From an uncultured Streptococcus sp. (lineage in GTDB: Bacteria; Bacillota; Bacilli; Lactobacillales; Streptococcaceae), in contig CAKPZX010000019.1 in assembly GCA_934215455.1 (NCBI GenBank), positions 1 to 30,438 of the forward strand: DNA of 30,438 nt, given 5' to 3'. The translations under genes and the position numbers were made by a program. Each line of letters begins with the position of its first letter. The stretch's first letter is position 1. Below, in pieces: positions 25,117 through 30,438 of this stretch. The notes below the pieces were generated by a model. The model had not been told where the DNA came from. It saw nothing but the letters and a program-made list of their open reading frames with translations, and did not search any database.

Positions 25117-27120
25117 CTATCTCACGACAATCTTCCGATAACTTCTAGAAGTCAGAAGAAAGACGAGAATATAGGAGATGAAAAAGACAGCACAGATAGA
25201 CAGAGTCGTTTGAAGGACCAAGCCCGCATTGGTCGCTCCTAAGATAGCAACGATCTTTGCGATCATCTTGTAGGCTACTCCTAGGTATAGGAAGGAGAAG
25301 AATAATGGGAGGAAAAAGACTGTGAGAATCTGTTTGCGAATGGTGGTAGCCGTTTGTTTTTCATCCAGTCCTACTTGTTGCAAGATCACAAAATTTTCCC
25401 GGTCCTCATAGCCCTCTGAAACCTGCTTATAGTAAATCACGAGGACTGTAGCCAATAGAAAGATCACCGATAGGAAAATCCCAATAAAGAGGAGAGTCCC
25501 TGCTGTTTCACGCCACTCCTTCTCTATACTGTATCGTTCAAATCCACCAAAAAAAGTCGCACCATATTGACTCATTTTGTCTGTCGAATAAAGGTCTTTG
25601 ATCAAGCTAGAGATGAAATCTTGGTTATCTTTATCTTTTGCGTTAATAGAAAATTCCAAATTCTTATCAACTTTTAGTCCCAGTTGATTCAAGTCAGGGA
25701 GGACCAGGTACAAACCCATTTGGTGTTGAAACAGGTCGGATTGAGGAATCTTTCCTTGGATAAAGTTGGAGTCTAGTTTTTGTTTAATCGTGAAGGTCTT
25801 CCCATTGATTTCTAACTGCGAGTCTAATCTTCCTGGATACTGATACCCATAGGCTAGGATTTCATTTTCCCCAAGCTCAACTTTTTGACCCGTCAGTTGC
25901 TCATAAGTCGCCTGATCAAAAAAGTTGACTGTTCCCTCTGTCTTCATCTCCTGACCAGCTGATGGAGTGGACTGGTCATACACCTCTATGCTCCTTCCAT
26001 CAATCTTTCGAATTTCAGCTGACCAGTATGTTGTCTGTGCCACCTGATAATCTGATAGATGTGTCGCATCGGCTGTTTTCTTAATTTGAGCTTGAACATC
26101 TTCAATAACCGTTTCTGTCTCAGCATCTGAAGGCATATGCCCCACACTAATCATGTAATCAGAAGGGTAAACAGTATCTAGGTAATTCTGCCCTCCGATA
26201 AAGATATTTAGCGACCCTGTTAAGGTGACCAAGACCATGGTGGAAAGAATACTAATGGTCGCAAGACCCGCTGCATTTTTTCTCATCCGAGCTATTAAGT
26301 TGGAGACGGATATAAAGTTCTCCGGCTTGTAATAGTAGGATTTCCGACCTTTGAGAAATCTTAAGAAGGTAATCGAGCCTGCGTTGAATAAGAGATAAGT
26401 TGCCAGAATGACCAAGATGACGGCAATAAAGAATCCTTGAACTGCCGCAACCGGACGCTCAACGGTGAGCGCCAAATAGAAAGCAATTCCTAAGAGCCCA
26501 AGTCCTAAAAGAGTTTGGACCAGCAAGAAGCGTCCCTTCTTCTCCCCTGCCTTTTTCTGTTGCATGAGGTGGAGGGAACTGTAGCGCAAGAGGCGGAAAG
26601 AATTCAACAAGAGAATGAGGCCAAAAGCTAAGGCTAACCCAAGTAAAGTGTTAAGAACAGCCCCTATCTGGAAGGTTGATTGAATGACGACTGGTAGCCC
26701 CATACATTTTAGGAGTAAGGCAAAAATCAAGGGATCAAACAAGAGTCCCAAGCCCAGTCCTACTCCAACTGTGAGAACATAGAAGGAGAGCAATTCCCAT
26801 AAGGTCATGACGAGAAGGTGCTTCTTCTCCATCCCCAGAACACTGTACAGTCCCAGTTCTTTGGAACGATTTTTCATGACATAGCCATTGGCATAAGCCA
26901 CTAAAATGATGACGACTAATTGGACGACGAAACAACCAAAACCAAGAACCGTTCTCGCTGCTCCCCCTCCGTAAGAATCCTCTAAATGAGGAGTCGTTGC
27001 CAGGGCGATAAAACTATAGAGGATCATGGTCGTTAAAATAACAGCCAAGGCAAAGGGATAATAGAGCTTGCGATTTTGTTTGAGGTTGGAAAGAGCTAAT
27101 TTACTTGTTAATTTAAACAT
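25117..27120 (-). CDS. BceB-type ABC transporter permease
   Basis: A 667-residue permease with the BceB/VraG layout: one N-terminal helix, a group of further helices to about residue 310, an extracellular domain of about 200 residues (about 320-520), then three C-terminal helices. It opens with FKLTSKLALSNLKQNRKLYYPFALAVILTTMI, a familiar start for this family in streptococci. Such transporters confer resistance to, or sense, peptide antibiotics such as bacitracin and lantibiotics; the substrate here is unproven. The start overlaps the ATPase gene by eight bases; a GTG three bases upstream is less well spaced from GGAGG. Confidence 0.9.
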   Translation of the reverse strand: MFKLTSKLALSNLKQNRKLYYPFALAVILTTMILYSFIALATTPHLEDSYGGGAARTVLGFGCFVVQLVVIILVAYANGYVMKNRSKELGLYSVLGMEKKHLLVMTLWELLSFYVLTVGVGLGLGLLFDPLIFALLLKCMGLPVVIQSTFQIGAVLNTLLGLALAFGLILLLNSFRLLRYSSLHLMQQKKAGEKKGRFLLVQTLLGLGLLGIAFYLALTVERPVAAVQGFFIAVILVILATYLLFNAGSITFLRFLKGRKSYYYKPENFISVSNLIARMRKNAAGLATISILSTMVLVTLTGSLNIFIGGQNYLDTVYPSDYMISVGHMPSDAETETVIEDVQAQIKKTADATHLSDYQVAQTTYWSAEIRKIDGRSIEVYDQSTPSAGQEMKTEGTVNFFDQATYEQLTGQKVELGENEILAYGYQYPGRLDSQLEINGKTFTIKQKLDSNFIQGKIPQSDLFQHQMGLYLVLPDLNQLGLKVDKNLEFSINAKDKDNQDFISSLIKDLYSTDKMSQYGATFFGGFERYSIEKEWRETAGTLLFIGIFLSVIFLLATVLVIYYKQVSEGYEDRENFVILQQVGLDEKQTATTIRKQILTVFFLPLFFSFLYLGVAYKMIAKIVAILGATNAGLVLQTTLSICAVFFISYILVFLLTSRSYRKIVVR

Positions 27121-27880
27121 CACGATCCTCCTTCCCCGCCATGACCGTCAAGGTATCTGAGATTTCTTGGAACATCTGACGCTCTGTCTTTTCCCCGCGG
27201 AAGATCTGGTTGTAAAGAATCCCGTCCTTGATAAAGAGAACGCGTTTGGCCCGAGCTGCCGCTGCGGTTGAGTGGGTCACCATGAGAATGGTTTGACCCA
27301 TGGTATTGATATCTTCAAAGACGTCGAGCAAAGCAGCCGAGGACTTGGAATCCAACGCCCCTGTTGGCTCATCCGCAAGGAGGATTTCTGGTGAGGTGAT
27401 GATGGCCCGCGCTACGGCTACCCGTTGTTTTTGACCACCAGAGATTTCGTAAGGGTATTTTTCAAGCAGTTGGTGGATACCCAACTCCCGGCTGACAGTG
27501 TCGACCTTGCTCATCATTTCCTTAACCGGTCTGCGGGAAAGGACCAAGGGCAGAAGGATATTGTCCTTGACAGACAAGGTATCGAGCAGGTTAAAGTCTT
27601 GAAAGACAAAGCCTAGTTTTTCCCGACGGAAGCTCGAGGCATCCTTGTTCTTGATAGTTGAAGTATCGGTGCCATTGAGATAGACCCGCCCTTCGGTCGG
27701 CTGATCCAGCATGGCTAGGATATTGAGGAGGGTCGATTTCCCGGATCCTGATTCCCCCATGATAGCGACGTATTCCCCCTTCTCAACGGTAAAATGGATA
27801 TCCTTTAAGGCTTCGACCTGTGTTCCTTGAAAGCGGGTTTTGTAGATCTTTTTGATATGTTGAACGTCTAGTAGGGTCAT
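27113..27880 (-). CDS. BceA-type ABC transporter ATP-binding protein
   Basis: A 255-residue ATPase with Walker A GESGSGKST, Q-loop VFQDFNLLDTLSV, signature ISGGQKQRVAVARAI, Walker B ILLADEPTGALD and H-loop VTHST. It pairs with the overlapping permease. The start at 27880 (MTLLDVQHIKKIYKTRF) is preferred over 27913 because it matches family N termini and has AAAGGA upstream. BceAB modules often sit beside a BceRS two-component system; none is in this window. Confidence 0.92.
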   Translation of the reverse strand: MTLLDVQHIKKIYKTRFQGTQVEALKDIHFTVEKGEYVAIMGESGSGKSTLLNILAMLDQPTEGRVYLNGTDTSTIKNKDASSFRREKLGFVFQDFNLLDTLSVKDNILLPLVLSRRPVKEMMSKVDTVSRELGIHQLLEKYPYEISGGQKQRVAVARAIITSPEILLADEPTGALDSKSSAALLDVFEDINTMGQTILMVTHSTAAAARAKRVLFIKDGILYNQIFRGEKTERQMFQEISDTLTVMAGKEDRDV

Positions 27881-27943
27881 GGTCCATTCCTTTCTAGCTT
27901 GAAAAAGCTTCAATCGTTTTTTTTCAAGTCTATTGTACTAAAA

Positions 27944-28009
27944 CTAAAACGCTTTCACCATAACATAACCTTACATTTTCCCCTTTATTTCTTACATTTT
28001 TGTAAGAAA
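27944..28009 (-). promoter_or_regulatory. bceAB upstream region: inverted repeat and cre-like site
   Basis: TTTCTTACA-TTTT-TGTAAGAAA (27988-28009) is a perfect 9-bp inverted repeat without a U tract, and a further TTACAT lies nearby, so it may be a regulator site. On the minus strand TGAAAGCGTTTTAG (27944-27957) matches the CcpA cre consensus at all but two positions. A possible -10 TACAAT lies at about 27932-27937. Roles are inferred. Confidence 0.4.
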
Positions 28010-28014
28010 GCAAA

Positions 28015-28191
28015 AATAGGCTAGGACAAAAGTCCTAGCCTATTAATTGTTTTTGGATTGTCGAACAAGACGCAGTGGTTGAGTGGGCTCTACTACGCTG
28101 ATTTCATCAGCTTTTACAGCCCTACTCAACTGTGCGGAGGTGGGACGACGAAATCGAATTCTAACGAATTACCGATTTCTGTCCCACTCTC
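28015..28191 (+). repeat. Family A structured repeat, copy A4
   Basis: The cleanest copy. Hairpin 1 is a perfect 13-pair stem AATAGGCTAGGAC/GTCCTAGCCTATT with an AAAA loop; on the minus strand it is followed by TTTTTGC, so it is a good terminator there. Hairpins 2 and 3 are as in A2. It lies 15 bases past the stop of the minus-strand lipoprotein gene and before the bceAB upstream region. Confidence 0.92.
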
Positions 28192-28206
28192 ATTTTCATT
28201 TCTGAA

Positions 28207-28773
28207 TTATTCATCATCTGAAGATGAAGTATATGGTGAAATTGCTTCATAAGCTTTTTCAAGAGCTTGCTTAGCAATATCGCGACCACTCTTTATTTGT
28301 TGTGCAAATTGAGCACGAGGTTGCTCAGGTACAACTGTATCATCAGAACCAAGGGATGAAAGTGTCTCGTTAAAAGCTTTTCTTGCAGTTTCCATAGATT
28401 GGATACCTGCATCTACTTGTTTATTATAGGCCTCTTTACCAGAAGCTGGAATCTTATCACCAATTTCTTTGAGATATTTTGTGTAGTTATCGATCATTTT
28501 TCCATAAATGGTTTTCATATCACCAAGTGTTTTGGCGTTGTCGATTTCTTCATCAGTTAACAAGACAATTTCTGGAATTTCAACAGAAGAGGTTGCTGAT
28601 TTTGATGTTTTTGATGAACTGCTTGATTTGCTTTCTGAAGTAGATGATTTTTCTACTTTGCTAGAAGAAGCTTCTGCATCTTTGTTAGATGATTCTGAAG
28701 CAGTTTTACCAGAACAAGCTGCTAACGTTGCAACTGACAAGAGAGCCACACCGGCTGTAAGAAGTTTTTTCAT
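28207..28773 (-). CDS. Lipoprotein with Ser/Lys-rich linker, unknown function
   Basis: A 188-residue protein with a lipoprotein signal (VALLSVATLAACSG, Cys20). A low-complexity Ser/Lys/Glu linker follows (about residues 21-65, runs such as SKSSSSSKTSKSATSS), then a helical domain (about 70-180) rich in Lys, Ala and Glu. Not recognised; helical lipoproteins of this kind are common at the streptococcal surface. The start at 28773 has AGGAG seven bases upstream; an in-frame upstream start at 28875 would precede the promoter and is rejected. Confidence 0.85.
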   Translation of the reverse strand: MKKLLTAGVALLSVATLAACSGKTASESSNKDAEASSSKVEKSSTSESKSSSSSKTSKSATSSVEIPEIVLLTDEEIDNAKTLGDMKTIYGKMIDNYTKYLKEIGDKIPASGKEAYNKQVDAGIQSMETARKAFNETLSSLGSDDTVVPEQPRAQFAQQIKSGRDIAKQALEKAYEAISPYTSSSDDE

Positions 28774-28804
28774 ATTTTTTCTCCTATAAATAAAGAATGA
28801 ATAT

Positions 28805-28833
28805 ATTTTAAATGATTTTCCTTTAATTGTCAA
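28805..28833 (-). promoter_or_regulatory. Strong promoter of the 28207-28773 lipoprotein gene
   Basis: Minus strand perfect TTGACA (28828-28833), 17-base spacer, TAAAAT (28805-28810). This is the best consensus promoter in the window, suggesting good expression. Confidence 0.8.
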
Positions 28834-28947
28834 ACATTTTCTGTTTTCAAATGCATTTATACCGCTAATTATCACTAGTTTTTAACATATTTTCTATCCT
28901 AAAAAATATCGTTTATTTTGTATTTTTATTCATCACTTGGATAAACA

Positions 28948-28976
28948 AAACCAGAAAAACAGTCCTTTTCTGGTTT
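28948..28976 (-). terminator. Terminator of the DUF4767 lipoprotein gene
   Basis: Stem AAACCAGAAAA/TTTTCTGGTTT with a seven-base loop, followed on the minus strand by TGTTTATCC. Starts about ten bases after the stop codon. Confidence 0.75.
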
Positions 28977-28986
28977 ATTCTTCTTT

Positions 28987-30105
28987 TTATTGATGAAGCA
29001 ACTGCGTAAATTCTTCTTGTAGTTCCTTGTTGTCCGTTGGCTTTAGATACATTTTTCCACCATTGGTCGTCGGAGAATGAAAGACAATGCCTTCTCCCTT
29101 ATCCGTAATGGCAAAGAAATAACTATGCACATCTGGATACTTGTCCCAATTGCTATAGCGTTCCACGATGCGGTATTTTGCATTTCCCTGACCGGTATCT
29201 GTATAAATGGCATCCATTTTGCTATTTTCCCCTAGAGTATAGAGGTTGTCTGGTCCTACATCACCGCCAGCAATACCTTTTTGATAATTGGGTTGGCCCA
29301 TCTTTTCGCCCCAGGTCTTCATAAATTCTGCTAATTTTGCTGATTTTTCAGCATTCCAAGGCGTTTTTTCCTGGCTTTGGCTATTTCCCGCTGATGGTGT
29401 GCTGTCAAAAGTTTGCCAGTTAAAACTCTTGAGATCCCATTTTTCCTCATCCGATTTTCCAAAAAGGGCATTCAGATCTGACCCAGGTACTTGGACTTCT
29501 TCTTCCTGGACTTTTGTTGCGGCTTGAGGTGTTTTTTCTACTCGTGAAAGTACGGCTACACCACGGCCAGTTCCTGACAACCAGCTGACTTCTAGGACAT
29601 CTCCTCCCTTATAGAGGGTTGTTGCATTGCGTGCTCCACCGTGTCCAGCGACGAAACCTTCGGCTAACAGGGTCGGTTTTTGGTCCTTGAGATAATAAAC
29701 TCCTGTCACAAAGTAGCTCCCACCGATCTGCTGATTAGCAATGATCATCTCATCTACCCCATCGTCATTCAAATCCTTAAAGGCATAGCGGACGGCTTCT
29801 GGCTGATTGATGACAGTCTCGATCACCCAGCTATTAATCATCCGATCTTCTTTGGCTAATGTGTCATTCAATTTGGAAATAGCATCCAAATCATTTGAAG
29901 TGGCAAAAATCTTTTGGTAGTCTGAAAAAACAGATTGGTATAATTGTTTGTTATCTGCTTTTTTAGTCTGTTTTTTAGTGCTTGTCTGGCTCGTTGCAAC
30001 CTCTTTTTTAGGACTGGACTGGCGTTGGTATCTCTGGTAACATCCTGTTAACATGACTATACTCGAAGCCACTAATCCTAACTCCACCCATTGTTTTCTT
30101 TTCAT
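28987..30105 (-). CDS. Lipoprotein with C-terminal DUF4767-like domain
   Basis: A 372-residue protein with lipobox VMLTGC (Cys22) and a Lys/Thr/Gln-rich linker. A central domain includes FKDLNDDGVDEMIIANQQ, a calcium-loop or FG-GAP-like sequence often seen in secreted lipoproteins. The C-terminal domain from WNAEKSAKLAEFMKTWGEKMGQPNYQKG to the end resembles DUF4767, a family of Lactobacillales surface proteins of unknown role. The frame is open up to 30303 through repeat A5, but the ATG at 30105 gives the signal peptide and follows AGGA. Confidence 0.85.
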   Translation of the reverse strand: MKRKQWVELGLVASSIVMLTGCYQRYQRQSSPKKEVATSQTSTKKQTKKADNKQLYQSVFSDYQKIFATSNDLDAISKLNDTLAKEDRMINSWVIETVINQPEAVRYAFKDLNDDGVDEMIIANQQIGGSYFVTGVYYLKDQKPTLLAEGFVAGHGGARNATTLYKGGDVLEVSWLSGTGRGVAVLSRVEKTPQAATKVQEEEVQVPGSDLNALFGKSDEEKWDLKSFNWQTFDSTPSAGNSQSQEKTPWNAEKSAKLAEFMKTWGEKMGQPNYQKGIAGGDVGPDNLYTLGENSKMDAIYTDTGQGNAKYRIVERYSNWDKYPDVHSYFFAITDKGEGIVFHSPTTNGGKMYLKPTDNKELQEEFTQLLHQ

Positions 30106-30143
30106 CTTATTTCCTATAGTCTCCCTTATTTTCATACTAAACT

Positions 30144-30149
30144 TTATTA
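30144..30149 (-). promoter_or_regulatory. -10 element of the DUF4767 lipoprotein gene
   Basis: Minus strand TATAAT directly follows the T-run that ends repeat A5, 38 bases before the start codon. The -35 would fall in the last part of the repeat and is poor. Confidence 0.5.
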
Positions 30150-30163
30150 TACTAAAAAAAAGG

Positions 30164-30279
30164 GGAGTGGGAAAGAACTCTAATTGATTAAAAAGAGTTC
30201 GTTTTCCCACCCCCGCACAGTTGATTAGGTCATCTTTGGAGCTTGAAAAGCGAACGAAGATACCAATCAACCACTGCGT
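30164..30279 (-). repeat. Diverged family A repeat, copy A5
   Basis: On the minus strand it keeps CGCAGTGGTTGA and TCAACTGTGCG of hairpin 2 and the GTGGGA.../...TCCCAC frame of hairpin 3, but the arms are otherwise different and hairpin 1 is missing. Stem changes are mostly paired, for example GAGTGGG/CCTACTC becomes GATTGGT/ACCTAATC. Hairpin 3 (GGGAAAACGAACTC/GAGTTCTTTCCC) ends in TCCCC plus eight T on the minus strand, a good terminator for the gene at 30335. Confidence 0.8.
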
Positions 30280-30334
30280 CATACAGTTATGCTTATTAAA
30301 CATAGAAGTCTGGAGAGTTTTTGCTCAGCCACAC

Positions 30335-30438
30335 TTAGTTTTCTTTAGTCGGATTCTTTCTACGATCCGTTTGACTTTCAATATGCTCTTTCACCAAGGC
30401 AACCACCTCATCATTGGTTGGAAGGTCCGAGTGCTGGG
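30335..30438 (-). CDS. 3' end of an unidentified gene (cut by window edge)
   Basis: The minus-strand frame ends with 33 residues, NDEVVALVKEHIESQTDRRK in its middle and NPTKEN at the C terminus, then TAA at 30335. The charged, helical composition and a following terminator-like repeat support a real C terminus. The part visible is too short to recognise the family. Confidence 0.55.
   Translation of the reverse strand, partial: QHSDLPTNDEVVALVKEHIESQTDRRKNPTKEN

Noticed and set aside
30106..30303. N-terminal extension of the DUF4767 lipoprotein through repeat A5
   Set aside because: It would bury the lipoprotein signal peptide and run across a terminator and the TATAAT; the start at 30105 is correct.

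Overview
The window reads as chromosomal DNA of a Streptococcus, most likely of the viridans (mitis/sanguinis) groups. The evidence is the pbp2b-recR-ddl order, a glmU-NUDIX-macP-pfs operon with a recognisable MacP, AmiA/AliA-type peptide-binding lipoproteins, strong AGGAG ribosome binding sites and many extended -10 promoters. Species cannot be named from sequence alone. Most genes lie on the minus strand.

Layout. 1-3860 (minus): pbp2b, recR and ddl, for peptidoglycan synthesis and recombinational repair. 4283-5364 (minus): a DUF3290-DUF421 membrane pair, divergent from exoA and a VOC-family gene (5500-6725, plus). 6960-7583 (minus): a small lipoprotein gene lying between the 3' end of the VOC gene and a decayed duplicate of that same 3' end. 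7974-9941 (minus): an orphan oligopeptide-binding lipoprotein. 10207-10830: nth. 10935-14264 (minus): a tight five-gene operon glmU, NUDIX, macP, pfs and a small membrane protein. 14644-15578: a NUDIX-ASCH pair. 15678-17544: an AT-rich ABC exporter-like pair that looks acquired. 17681-17893: a decayed ORF. 17926-18853: a DUF2829 (Tad2-like) gene overlapping a short-chain dehydrogenase. 18958-20349: an amino acid permease. 20585-22535: a PadR regulator with two membrane proteins and a clear operator. 22795-24759 (plus): a second oligopeptide-binding lipoprotein. 25117-27880: a BceAB-type ABC transporter. 28207-30105: two lipoproteins. 30335-30438: the 3' end of an unidentified gene.

The most unusual content is two dispersed families of structured intergenic repeats. 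Family A (about 178 bp; five copies, one cut by the window edge and one strongly diverged) forms three consecutive hairpins and sits at gene 3' ends. Family B (138-162 bp; three copies) folds as a closed cloverleaf-like structure: a terminal stem, three arms, and a possible loop contact. In family B, stems that differ in sequence between copies keep their base pairing, including compensatory changes. That points to selection on the folded form, as RNA or as single-stranded DNA, rather than simple sequence drift. I cannot match either family with certainty to a named element such as BOX or RUP.

No tRNA, rRNA, CRISPR array, transposase or phage gene was seen.
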